Source of the DNA: Sphingomonas sp.
GTDB lineage: Bacteria > Pseudomonadota > Alphaproteobacteria > Sphingomonadales > Sphingomonadaceae
Direction of reading: 5' to 3'
Assembly (NCBI RefSeq): GCF_026460985.1
Contig: NZ_JAPKNM010000026.1
Location: 1 to 53,842 of the forward strand
Length of the DNA: 53,842 nt
The position numbers were made by a program, and so were the translations under genes. The notes under the pieces are model-generated. The model was not told the origin of the DNA and ran no database searches. It worked only from the letters and a program-made list of their open reading frames with translations. Below are positions 1 through 7,910 of this stretch, piece by piece. Each line of letters opens with the position of its first letter. The stretch's first letter is position 1.

Positions 1-2
1 CT

Positions 3-25
3 CCCTCTCCCATCAAGGGAGAGGG
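3..25. repeat. Short hairpin (repeat or terminator end)
   Basis: CCCTCTCCC, a 5-base loop ATCAA, then GGGAGAGGG form a perfect 9-bp stem. It lies downstream of the minus-strand GH92 gene that stops at 77. It could act as a transcription terminator or be the edge of a larger dispersed palindrome cut by the window start; there is no T-tract, so the repeat reading is favoured. Nothing else is visible in 26-76. Confidence 0.5.
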
Positions 26-76
26 GTTATTCAGCGATCTCAAAGTATTGGCCCAAAACCTAATTGCGTTCTGACC

Positions 77-2401
77 CTAGGCCGGCGTTCGTCCGAACGA
101 GGGCGGGCGGTCCGCCCTGGCCGCGCCGAAGCGCGACGGCTCCCGCCCCATCACGAACTCCAGCTCGCCGCCCTTGGCGAGATCGGCATGGCTGATCCAG
201 TTCCTCGTCCAGGGCCTGCCGTTCCAGCGCACCGACTGGACATAGGGCGCATCGGGCGCATTGCCCTTCGCGATCACGCGCAGCGTCCTGCCCTTCCCCA
301 GCCGCATCTCGGCGCGATCGAACAAGGGCGAGCCCAGCACGTAGAGCGCGCTCACCGGATCGACCGGATAGAAGCCCAGCGCACTGAGCACGAACCACGC
401 GCTCATCTGGCCGCAATCGTCGTTGCCGATCTCGCCGTCGGGATCGGCCTTGTACATCTCGGTGCACAGCCGGCGGATCATCGCCTGCGTCTTCCACGGT
501 GCGCCGGCATAGGCATAGAGATAGGCGACATGGTGGTTGGGCTCGTTGCCGTGCGCATATTGGCCGACCAGCCCCGAAATATCGGGCGGGGCGTTTTCGG
601 GAAGCACCGAGGGCGCGTTGAACAATGCGTCGAGCTGCTTCTCGAACGCCGCGTCGCCGCCGAAATGCGCGATCAACCCGTAGACGTCGTGCTGATTGAG
701 GAAGGTCGCCTGCCAGCCATTCGCCTCGGTATAGTCGCGATGCTTCTTGACGTCGTGGCCGATCTGGACGGGATCGTATGGCGCCCACCAGCTGCCGTCC
801 GAGAATTTGGGGCGCGCGAAGCGGATCTCGGGATCGAGCACGTTGCGATAGTTCCGGCTGCGTTTGCGCAGCGCCGCCGCATCCTCCTTCGCCCCCGCGG
901 CGTCGGCGAGCACCGCCATCGCCCAATCGTCATAGGCATATTCCTGGGTGCGGCTGACCGACTCCCAGATCTTGTCGGCAGGGATGTAGTTCAGGTCGTA
1001 ATAGTATCCGCGGCCGAGCGAGCCATCGCTGTCCTTATAGTCGCGATCGAAGGCGCGGCGGCGGATATTGGGCCAGGCGGCGACATAGTCGGCCTCGATG
1101 CCCTTGGCCTTCGCCTCGGCGAGCACGGAGACCGAGTGCCAGCCGATCATGCAGCCGGTCTCGACGCCCTGGAGCTGCCAGACCGGCGGGCCATAGGGGC
1201 TCTGCCGGGTCTGACGGATCAGATCGCGGGTGAACATCGCGGCGCGTTCGGGCTGGACGAGCGTCAGCAGCGGATGGAGCGCGCGATAGGTGTCCCATAG
1301 CGAATAGGTGCTGAACGCCGGCGTGTCGGCGGGCGCCTGATGCACCTGCTGGTCCATCCCGACAAAGCGGCCGTCGGAATCGGTGAAGAGCGTCGGCGCG
1401 AGGAAGCAATGGTAGAGCGCGCTCGCCATGATCGTGCGCTGGTCGGGCGTGCCGCCTTCGACGCGGACGGCGTCGAGTTCCTGCGCCCAGGCGCGGCGCG
1501 CGGCGGTGGCGGCGCGGTCGAAGTCCCAGCCCGGCGCCTCGGCGGCGAGCGCGGCCTTGGCGCCGGCGACGTCGACCGCCGAGATGCCGGTCTTGACCAG
1601 GATCGGCTCGCCGCCCGCCTCGTCGAAGAACAGCGCCACTTTGAGCTTGTTGCCGGTGACGCCCTTCGCGCCCGCCGGCGCGGGCTTGTTGTCGTCGCCG
1701 AAGAACTGGACGCGGCTGGGCGGGCGCGAGAGTTGGAGCGCGAAATGCACGTTCCGGCCCTTGGCCCAGCGATGCACGCGGCGGCTGCCGGTGAGCGTAC
1801 CGCTCTCGTCGATCGCGAGCGAGGCCTGGTCGACGATAATGCCCTTGTCCCACACGTCGTGGATCATGTGGGCGAAGTCGATCAGGATGTGACCGGGCCC
1901 CTTGGGGAAATGATAGCGGTGGAGGCCGGTGCGCTCGGTGACTGTCAGCTCGGCGAGGACGCCGGATTCGAGCTTCACCCGGTAATAGCCGGGCTCGGCA
2001 TGCTCCTCGGAGAAGCGCTGGCGATAGCCCTTGTCGGGATCGTCGAGCTTGCCCGGATCGAGCTCGAGCGGCCCGCGCGTCGGCACGACCAGCACGTCGA
2101 GCATGTCGCCGATCCCGGTGCCCGAGAGATGGGTGTGCGAGAAGCCCATGATCGAGCCGTCGGTGCGGTGATAGCCCGAGCACGCGTCCCAGCGGCTATT
2201 GTCGGTGTCGGGACCCAGCTGGACCATGCCGAAGGGCAGCGACGGGCCGGGGAAGGTATGGCCGTGGCCGCCGGTGCCGATGAAGAGGTCGGGCCTGGTG
2301 GCGGCCGCCGTCCCTTGCCCGCGCGAAAAGCCCGGCGCGGCCGAAGCGAGCGCAGTCAGACCCGCCCCTGCGAGAAGCTGGCGACGGTTGGTGGCGATCA
2401 T
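77..2401 (-). CDS. GH92 alpha-mannosidase (first paralogue)
   Basis: This 774-residue protein is a glycoside hydrolase family 92 exo-alpha-mannosidase, an inverting Ca2+-dependent class that removes terminal mannose. It begins with a Tat-like signal (NRRQLLAG, then a hydrophobic stretch) and is therefore probably exported folded. GH92 hallmarks are present in order: FIGTGGHGHTFPGPSLPFGMVQLGPD near the N-terminus of the mature protein, FSHTHLSGTG, a TEANGWQ segment carrying the likely catalytic acid, HGNEPNHH, and NDDCGQMSAWFVLSALGFYP, which holds the likely catalytic-base aspartates. The start is supported by AAGGAAAG upstream of the ATG. It is the last gene of the minus-strand set behind the TonB receptor and is separated from the GH125 gene by a palindromic repeat. 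The exact linkage it cuts cannot be read from the sequence. Confidence 0.93.
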   Translation of the reverse strand: MIATNRRQLLAGAGLTALASAAPGFSRGQGTAAATRPDLFIGTGGHGHTFPGPSLPFGMVQLGPDTDNSRWDACSGYHRTDGSIMGFSHTHLSGTGIGDMLDVLVVPTRGPLELDPGKLDDPDKGYRQRFSEEHAEPGYYRVKLESGVLAELTVTERTGLHRYHFPKGPGHILIDFAHMIHDVWDKGIIVDQASLAIDESGTLTGSRRVHRWAKGRNVHFALQLSRPPSRVQFFGDDNKPAPAGAKGVTGNKLKVALFFDEAGGEPILVKTGISAVDVAGAKAALAAEAPGWDFDRAATAARRAWAQELDAVRVEGGTPDQRTIMASALYHCFLAPTLFTDSDGRFVGMDQQVHQAPADTPAFSTYSLWDTYRALHPLLTLVQPERAAMFTRDLIRQTRQSPYGPPVWQLQGVETGCMIGWHSVSVLAEAKAKGIEADYVAAWPNIRRRAFDRDYKDSDGSLGRGYYYDLNYIPADKIWESVSRTQEYAYDDWAMAVLADAAGAKEDAAALRKRSRNYRNVLDPEIRFARPKFSDGSWWAPYDPVQIGHDVKKHRDYTEANGWQATFLNQHDVYGLIAHFGGDAAFEKQLDALFNAPSVLPENAPPDISGLVGQYAHGNEPNHHVAYLYAYAGAPWKTQAMIRRLCTEMYKADPDGEIGNDDCGQMSAWFVLSALGFYPVDPVSALYVLGSPLFDRAEMRLGKGRTLRVIAKGNAPDAPYVQSVRWNGRPWTRNWISHADLAKGGELEFVMGREPSRFGAARADRPPSFGRTPA

Positions 2402-2429
2402 AAAACTTTCCTTGGGGATAGCGTCTTAA

Positions 2430-2573
2430 ATCCTCCCCGGCACGGAGAGGGGGACCATCGCGCAGCGATGGTGGAGGGGTCCCCCTTATCCGCGAGCCAC
2501 ATTGCCGGTGGAGAGGTGGGGCCCCTCCACCACGCCCTGCGGGCGCGGTCCCCCTCCCCGTTCCGGGGAGGAT
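2430..2573. repeat. Palindromic dispersed repeat between GH125 and GH92 genes
   Basis: The ends ATCCTCCCCGG and CCGGGGAGGAT are inverted, and the interior has secondary hairpins such as CCATCGC-GCA-GCGATGG. The element fills the gap between the GH125 stop and the GH92 start. It resembles, but is not identical to, the copies at 37951-38085 and 53750-53842. As RNA it would form a strong fold between two cotranscribed genes and could alter downstream expression. Confidence 0.75.
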
Positions 2574-2594
2574 CGAAGCGGATACTGGACACCT

Positions 2595-4007
2595 TCAGAG
2601 GCGCTGGTCGAGCAGCGCGGGCGCGCGCTTTTCGACGTCGAGGATCAGGTCGCCGAACAGGCCGTTGGCCCAGGCGAACCAGCTGCGGGTGAACCTGGCC
2701 GGATCGTCCTTGTGGAAGCTCTCGTGCATGAAGCCGGTGCCGCCATGGCTGGTCTTGAGCGTGCGGAGGCACTGGCGGATCACCGCAGGATCGTCGCTCA
2801 TCAGCGCGCGGGTGATCAACGACATCGGCCAGATCATGTCCATGCCGACATGCGGCCCGCCGATCCCCTCCCCGGCCTTGCCGGCGAAGAAATAGGGATT
2901 GCGCGGGCTCCACGCGAGCGCGGCGGTGCGGCGATAGAGCGGATCCTTGCGATCGGCCGCGCCGAGCAAGGGCAGGCCCGACAGGCTCGGCACATTGGCG
3001 TCGTCCATGAAGATGGCGTTGCCATAGCCGTCAACTTCGAACGCCCAGACCTCGCCGCCCTTGCCGTCGGGCATCTTGCCGTGCGCGTCGAGCGCCTGGG
3101 CGACCTCGGCGGCGAGCGCCTCGGCGTCCTGCGCCGCCGCCGCATCGCCGCGCGCCTCGCGCAGCACGGTCGCCAGCATCTTGAGCGCCGAGACGGCGAA
3201 CAGGTTCGACGGAATCAGGAACGGAAAGACGCAGGCATCATCCGAGGGACGGAAGCCCGAATGGATCAGCCCGACCTTCCTGGTCGGCGCGCCATAGCCG
3301 GCGAACATCAAAGTCTCGGTCGGCGACGGATCGACGCGCTGGAAACGATAGCCGCCCGGACCGTGCTTGCGCTGCTGATCGCGCAGCGTCGCCACCGCGA
3401 GCGCCATGCCCTTGGCCCAGAGCGCGTCGAACGGGGCCTTGTCGCGCGTCGCGGTCCAATAAGCGTGGGCGAGACGCATCGGATAGCAAAGCGAGTCGAT
3501 CTCCCATTTCCGCTCGGCGACGCCGGGGCGCATCTCGGTCTTGTCGTTGACCGCCGAGAGATTGGACTTGGCGGCCGGATCGCGCGTGTAGGCATTGGCG
3601 AAGGGGTCGATCAGGATGCAGCGCGCCTGACGCTGGAACGCACCGTGGAACAGCCGGCGCAGATCGGCGTCCTTCGGCGTCAGATGGACATAGGTCTGGA
3701 GCTGCGCCGAGCTGTCGCGCAGCCACATCGCGTCGATGTCGCCGGTGATGACGAAGGTGTCGGGCTTGCCGTCGATTTCGCCGAGGGTGACGGTGGTGTC
3801 GAGCGTGTTCGGGTAGCAATTCTCGAACAGCCAGGCGAGCTCGGGATCGGCGATCCTGGCCTTTACGCGCGCGATCTCGGCTTCGACCGCCTTGCTGGTG
3901 AAGCGGCGCCTTTCCCTGGGCGGACGCTGGCTCACTTGCGCCTGCGCAAACGCCGCGCCGGGGAGCCCGGCCGCCAATGCACCTGCGATCACTTCGCGGC
4001 GGTTCAT
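2595..4007 (-). CDS. GH125 exo-alpha-1,6-mannosidase
   Basis: This 470-residue protein belongs to glycoside hydrolase family 125, metal-independent inverting exo-alpha-1,6-mannosidases. The start chosen is the ATG that overlaps the stop of the preceding GH92 gene as ATGA, which gives MNRREVIAG and a Tat/Sec-type signal ending near AFAQA. The much longer upstream reading frame is only antisense-frame noise over the GH92 gene. Family features include the early segment FENCYPNTLDTTV, the GDIDAMWLRDSSAQ motif (acid/base region), and later YGAPTRKVGLIHSGFRPSDDAC and GPHVGMDMIWPMSLI. Translational coupling to GH92 implies the two enzymes act on the same glycan, GH125 removing alpha-1,6-linked mannose exposed by GH92 trimming. 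The length is normal for the family. Confidence 0.93.
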   Translation of the reverse strand: MNRREVIAGALAAGLPGAAFAQAQVSQRPPRERRRFTSKAVEAEIARVKARIADPELAWLFENCYPNTLDTTVTLGEIDGKPDTFVITGDIDAMWLRDSSAQLQTYVHLTPKDADLRRLFHGAFQRQARCILIDPFANAYTRDPAAKSNLSAVNDKTEMRPGVAERKWEIDSLCYPMRLAHAYWTATRDKAPFDALWAKGMALAVATLRDQQRKHGPGGYRFQRVDPSPTETLMFAGYGAPTRKVGLIHSGFRPSDDACVFPFLIPSNLFAVSALKMLATVLREARGDAAAAQDAEALAAEVAQALDAHGKMPDGKGGEVWAFEVDGYGNAIFMDDANVPSLSGLPLLGAADRKDPLYRRTAALAWSPRNPYFFAGKAGEGIGGPHVGMDMIWPMSLITRALMSDDPAVIRQCLRTLKTSHGGTGFMHESFHKDDPARFTRSWFAWANGLFGDLILDVEKRAPALLDQRL

Positions 4008-6346
4008 CGACCCGCACTCATCGAGAAGGGCGCGGCGGCCTTGTCGGCGCCCCATTGCTTGTTGGGCGTCGGGCCCATGACGAAGCGCAAGGTACCGCCC
4101 GCCTGCAGCGCCTCGCGCGTCAGCCAGGTCTTGTCGTGCTTCCTGCCGTTGAAGCTGACCGACTGGATGTAGACGTTCTTCGGGCTGTTGTTGGCGGCCT
4201 CGATCTTCAGCGTCTTGCCGTTCGGCATGGTGAGCTCGACGTTGCGGAACAGCGGGCTGCCGATCGCATATTGGCCGACCGTCGGGGTCACCGGATAGAA
4301 GCCCAGGGCCGAGAAGACGTACCAGGCCGAGGTCTGGCCATTGTCCTCGTCGCCCGGATAGCCGTCGGGCGCGGCGGAATAGAGCTTCTTCATCACGTCG
4401 CGGACGTGGAACTGCGTCTTCCACGGCGCGCCGGCCCAGTCGTAGAGATAGATCATGTGCTGGATCGGCTGGTTGCCATGGGCGTAGTTGCCCATGTTGA
4501 CGATCTGCATCTCGCGGATCTCGTGGATCGTCTGGCCGTAATAGCTGTCGTCGAACAAGGGCGGGGTCGAGAAGATCGAGTCCAGCCGGTCGACGAACGC
4601 CTTGTCGCCGCCCATCAGGTCGGCGAGCCCCTGCACGTCCTGCATCACCGACCAGCTGTAATGGAGCGAATTGCCCTCGGTGAAGGCGTCGCCCCATTTG
4701 AGCGGGTTGAACGGGGTCGACCAGCTGCCGTCCTGGTTGCGCCCGCGCATCCAGCCCGATTCCTTGTCGTACAGCTTCCGGTAGTTCTGCGCCTGCGCAG
4801 CGTATTTCTCGGCGTCCGCGGTCTTGCCGAGCATGCCGGCGAGCCGCGAGAGCGCGAAGTCGGCGGTGGCATATTCGAGCGTGCGCGCCGCGCTCTCGTT
4901 GATGCCGACGTCGTAGGGGACGTAGCCGAGCCTGTTGTAATATTCGACGCCTTCGCGGCCGACCGCGGTGAGCACGCGTCCGCGCGCGTCGCGCGGGCGG
5001 CCCTCGGAGGTCGTCGCGTTCTTGACCATCGCTTCGTACAAAGTCTCGACGTCGAAGCCGCGCACGCCATTGGCATAGGCGTCGGCGATGAGGATCGCCG
5101 AGTTGGAGCCGATCATCACGTTGCGATGCCCCGGGCTCGCCCATTCGGGCAGCCAGCCCGATTCCCTGTAGGTGTTCGCCAGACCCTGCATGATCTGGCT
5201 GTCCTGCTCGGGATACATCAGCGCGAAGAACGGGAAGACCGCGCGCCACGTGTCCCAGAAGCCGTTGTCGGTGAACATCGGCCCGGGATGCACCTTGCCG
5301 TCATAGGGGCTGTAATGGACCGTCCGGCCCTGCGCGTCGATCTCGTGGAAGGTGCGCGGGAATTGCAGCATCCGGTAGAGCGCCGAATAGAAGGTCCGAC
5401 GATTGTCGATGTCCGGGTCGCTCACCTTGATCCGCGAGAATTCCTTCTCCCACGCCGCCTTGGCCTTGGCCTCGGTCTGGTCGAAGCTGTCGCGCCCCAC
5501 CTCGGTCGCGAGGTTGCGTTCGGCCTGTTCGAGGCTGATGAACGACGAGGCGACCTTGACCCCGACCTGCTCGCCCTTCTTCGTCTTGAAGCTGACCACC
5601 GCGCCGACATGCGCGCCTTCGCTCTTCGGCGCGGCGTGGAGCTGCCAATTCTCGTCCCAGGTGCGCGAGACGGCGAAGTCGTGGTCGAACTCGAGCACGA
5701 AGTAATTGTGGAAATTGGCCGGCACGCCGCCGCTGTTGTTGCGGACATAGCCGGTGATCCGCCGCCGCGCGGGATCGACCTGCACCATCGAGCCTTCGTC
5801 ATAGGCGTCGAGCAGGATGTGCGCGTCGTCGCTCTCGGGGAAGGTGAAGCGGAACTGCGCGGCGCGGTTGGTCGGCACCACTTCGGCGGTGACGTCGTGA
5901 TCGGCGAGGTAGACCTTGTACTTATAGGCCTTGCTCTCCTCGGCCTTGTGGCTGAACCACGAGGCGCGCTCCTTCTGCTTGAGGCGGACCGGGCCGGTCA
6001 TCGCCATCAGCTCGAACGCGGCATAGTCGTTCATCCACGGGCTGGGCTGGTGGGTCTGCTTGATCCCGCTGATCTTGTTGGCGTCGTAGGTATAACCCCA
6101 GCCATTGCCCATCTCGCCAGTGACCGGGGTCCAGAAGTTCATCCCCCAGGGCACCGCGACCGCCGGATAGGTGTTGCCGTAGGACAGCTCGTAGTTGGAA
6201 TCGGTGCCCATCAGGGGGTTGGCGAGGTCGACCAGCGATTCCTGCTGCGCGCTCTGCGCGAGCGCCGCGGTGCCGGGCAGGCACAGTCCGGTGGTGGCGA
6301 GCAGCGCGATGGTGCTTCGCAGCGCGTTTACGAGACGCTTGTTCAA
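4004..6346 (-). CDS. GH92 alpha-mannosidase (second paralogue), TTG start
   Basis: This 780-residue GH92 enzyme starts, in my reading, at a TTG preceded by GAGGGG 8 bases upstream. This yields LNKRLVNALRST, a hydrophobic signal core and a cleavage site at ALAQ. An in-frame extension to an ATG at 6523 exists, but it translates a dispersed palindromic repeat (4 kDa of PAKAGAHL...FAGMT-type sequence), so I reject it. GH92 landmarks are NPLMGTDSNYELSYGNTYPAVAVPWGMNFW, TEGNSLHYSW, HGNQPIQHMIYLYDWAG and DNGQTSAWYVFSALGFYP. The residue after HGN is Gln rather than the Glu of the first paralogue, which suggests a different aglycone preference. Its stop overlaps the GH125 start by four bases. Confidence 0.93.
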   Translation of the reverse strand: MNKRLVNALRSTIALLATTGLCLPGTAALAQSAQQESLVDLANPLMGTDSNYELSYGNTYPAVAVPWGMNFWTPVTGEMGNGWGYTYDANKISGIKQTHQPSPWMNDYAAFELMAMTGPVRLKQKERASWFSHKAEESKAYKYKVYLADHDVTAEVVPTNRAAQFRFTFPESDDAHILLDAYDEGSMVQVDPARRRITGYVRNNSGGVPANFHNYFVLEFDHDFAVSRTWDENWQLHAAPKSEGAHVGAVVSFKTKKGEQVGVKVASSFISLEQAERNLATEVGRDSFDQTEAKAKAAWEKEFSRIKVSDPDIDNRRTFYSALYRMLQFPRTFHEIDAQGRTVHYSPYDGKVHPGPMFTDNGFWDTWRAVFPFFALMYPEQDSQIMQGLANTYRESGWLPEWASPGHRNVMIGSNSAILIADAYANGVRGFDVETLYEAMVKNATTSEGRPRDARGRVLTAVGREGVEYYNRLGYVPYDVGINESAARTLEYATADFALSRLAGMLGKTADAEKYAAQAQNYRKLYDKESGWMRGRNQDGSWSTPFNPLKWGDAFTEGNSLHYSWSVMQDVQGLADLMGGDKAFVDRLDSIFSTPPLFDDSYYGQTIHEIREMQIVNMGNYAHGNQPIQHMIYLYDWAGAPWKTQFHVRDVMKKLYSAAPDGYPGDEDNGQTSAWYVFSALGFYPVTPTVGQYAIGSPLFRNVELTMPNGKTLKIEAANNSPKNVYIQSVSFNGRKHDKTWLTREALQAGGTLRFVMGPTPNKQWGADKAAAPFSMSAGR

Positions 6347-6403
6347 CGGAGTTTCCCCTCTTTTCGGCCCGATCGAGACCCTGTCAAAGTCATTGCCCAT
6401 TTT

Positions 6404-6494
6404 CGTCATCCCCGCGAAAGCGGGGACCCATCTCCTGCCCGATCCGCGTGCGGCACGCTTCGCGAGATGGGCCCCCGCTTTCGCGGGGGTGACG
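6404..6494. repeat. Sphingomonad-type palindromic repeat (cgtcatccccgcgaaagcgggg family)
   Basis: The left arm CGTCATCCCCGCGAAAGCGG and the right arm ending CGCTTTCGCGGGGGTGACG are inverted copies around a variable centre (CCATCTCC / GAGATGGG also pair). Related copies lie at 15744-15850 and 24890-24996, and a diverged one at 34515-34598. The copy lies in the GH43-GH92 intergenic region, just upstream of the TTG start. Confidence 0.85.
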
Positions 6495-6544
6495 GAGAGG
6501 ATGTTCGTCCGCATCAGCATCATCGGCGCGGCGGCGCGCGAATT

Positions 6545-6684
6545 CCCCTCCCTGCAAGGGAGGGGTTAGGGGTGGGTAAGACAAGGTCGGGCTCGATGCC
6601 CGGCCTTGTCTTCCAATCCCGGCAGCTCGAAGGGCTCGCTTCGCTCGCACCCACCCCCTACCCCTCCCTTGCAGGGAGGGGAGT
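6545..6684. repeat. Second palindromic repeat in the GH43-GH92 gap
   Basis: The ends CCCCTCCCTGCAAGGGAGGG and CCCTCCCTTGCAGGGAGGGG are inverted, each arm is itself a hairpin, and the flanking TTAGGGGTGGGT pairs with ACCCACCCCCTA. Together with the repeat at 6404-6494 it occupies almost all of the 372 bases between the GH43 stop and the GH92 start, so I see no separate gene there. It may separate transcription or stability of the two halves of the set. Confidence 0.8.
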
Positions 6685-6718
6685 CTCGGTTGACGGATGT
6701 CGATATCGCCAAGCGACA

Positions 6719-7774
6719 TCATCGCGCCCGCCCGATCGGATGCGGCGCCACGCCTTCGTTGGTCATCACCACGGGCTTGATCGTCCCGTCGGCATTGAAG
6801 AGCATCCGGTCGAGCGCGAGCTGGCGGCGCTCGCCGCGCTCCTCGTTCAGCGGTCGGCGGTGATAGGCGATCACCCATTGGTCGGTGCCGGGCAGGTTGA
6901 CCACCGAATGGTGCCCCGCCCCGCGCGCGATGCGGAAATCCTGTTGGAGGATCTTGCCCATCGACCTGAACGGACCGGTGGGGCTCGGCCCCATCGCATA
7001 GGCGACGCTGTAGTCGGGGCCGGTCCAGCCGCCCTCGGACCACATCAGGTAATAGACGCCCTTGCGCTCGATCATGAACGAGCCCTCGACATAGCCGGGG
7101 GGCGTGATCTCCTTGAACAGCGAACCGTCGGCGTGCGGGACGATCGACTTGAGGTCCTTGGCCAGCCGGACGACGTTGCAGTGCTGCCAGCCGCCATAAT
7201 AAAGATAGACCTGCCCGTCCCTGTCGCGGAAGGCGAAGGGATCGATCGGCTGCGCCCCGTTGTGGAACTGGCCGATCAGCGGCTTGCCGATCGCGTCCCT
7301 GAACGGCCCGCCGGGCTTGTCGCTCACCGCCAGCCCGATCCCCCCGAGTTCGCCATCCTTCTGGATGTCATTGGCGCTGAAAAACATGTAATATTTGCCG
7401 TTCGCCGCGATCACCGAGGGCGCCCAGATCGCGAAGGCCGCCCAGGCGGCGTTCTTCACATCGAACACATGTCCGTGCTTGGTCCAGTGGACGAGATCGG
7501 GCGAGGAGAAGGCGTTGAAGAAGGTCTGGATGCCGTAGGACGGACGAACCATCTTCTGCTTGCGCAGCTCGGCCTGCGCCGGGCTGAAGCGCGGCGAGAC
7601 GTCCGGCGTGGCGCCATGGTCCGAATAGGTCGGATAGATCCAGTAGCGGCCGGCGAAGACGTGGATCTCCGGATCGGCATACCAGCCCGGCACGATCGGG
7701 TTCGGCGCGGGCGCCGAGCCGGCCACCAGCAGCGCCGCCGCCACCGTGAGGCCGGTCCGGATCAATCGCTTCAT
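6719..7774 (-). CDS. GH43 family glycoside hydrolase
   Basis: This 351-residue secreted enzyme has a five-bladed beta-propeller fold of the GH43 (or related GH43_62_32_68) type. The start MKRLIRTGL is chosen because GGGAG precedes it and a signal peptide follows; an earlier in-frame ATG lacks these. The catalytic triad is visible as Asp in YADPEIHVF (general base), Asp in QPIDPFAFRD (pKa modulator) and Glu in GYVEGSFMIERKG (acid). Known GH43 activities include arabinofuranosidase, xylosidase and galactosidase, and the sequence alone does not choose among them. Its place between a TonB receptor and mannosidases suggests it removes a side-chain sugar from a mannose-rich glycan. Confidence 0.88.
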   Translation of the reverse strand: MKRLIRTGLTVAAALLVAGSAPAPNPIVPGWYADPEIHVFAGRYWIYPTYSDHGATPDVSPRFSPAQAELRKQKMVRPSYGIQTFFNAFSSPDLVHWTKHGHVFDVKNAAWAAFAIWAPSVIAANGKYYMFFSANDIQKDGELGGIGLAVSDKPGGPFRDAIGKPLIGQFHNGAQPIDPFAFRDRDGQVYLYYGGWQHCNVVRLAKDLKSIVPHADGSLFKEITPPGYVEGSFMIERKGVYYLMWSEGGWTGPDYSVAYAMGPSPTGPFRSMGKILQQDFRIARGAGHHSVVNLPGTDQWVIAYHRRPLNEERGERRQLALDRMLFNADGTIKPVVMTNEGVAPHPIGRAR

Positions 7775-7835
7775 GGCATTTGCTCTCCCTGCCTTACTCT
7801 GCCGCGTCGAGCGCTTCGCACCAACCCACAAAGGT

Positions 7836-7866
7836 GGAGGTGACCCGGGGGGAGCGGGTCACCTCC
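7836..7866. promoter_or_regulatory. Strong stem-loop between TonB receptor and GH43
   Basis: GGAGGTGACCCG (7836-7847) pairs perfectly with CGGGTCACCTCC (7855-7866) around a 7-base loop, giving a 12-bp stem. It lies between the receptor stop at 7911 and the GH43 start at 7774. There is no T-tract on either strand, so it is more likely an mRNA-stabilising or attenuating hairpin after the receptor cistron than a simple intrinsic terminator. Confidence 0.65.
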
Positions 7867-7910
7867 TAGGTGCCTTGGGGGGCATTCAGGTGCGCGTCGG
7901 GTCCGACGCG

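Noticed and set aside
6347..6523. N-terminal extension of the second GH92 gene to an upstream ATG
   Set aside because: It translates the palindromic repeat, while the TTG start gives a proper signal peptide and ribosome site.
3977..7843. Very long plus-strand open frame (1288 codons) over the GH92/GH43 genes
   Set aside because: It is antisense to well-supported enzymes, has the low-complexity Arg/Val/Glu/His composition of a GC-rich shadow frame, and has no recognisable domain.
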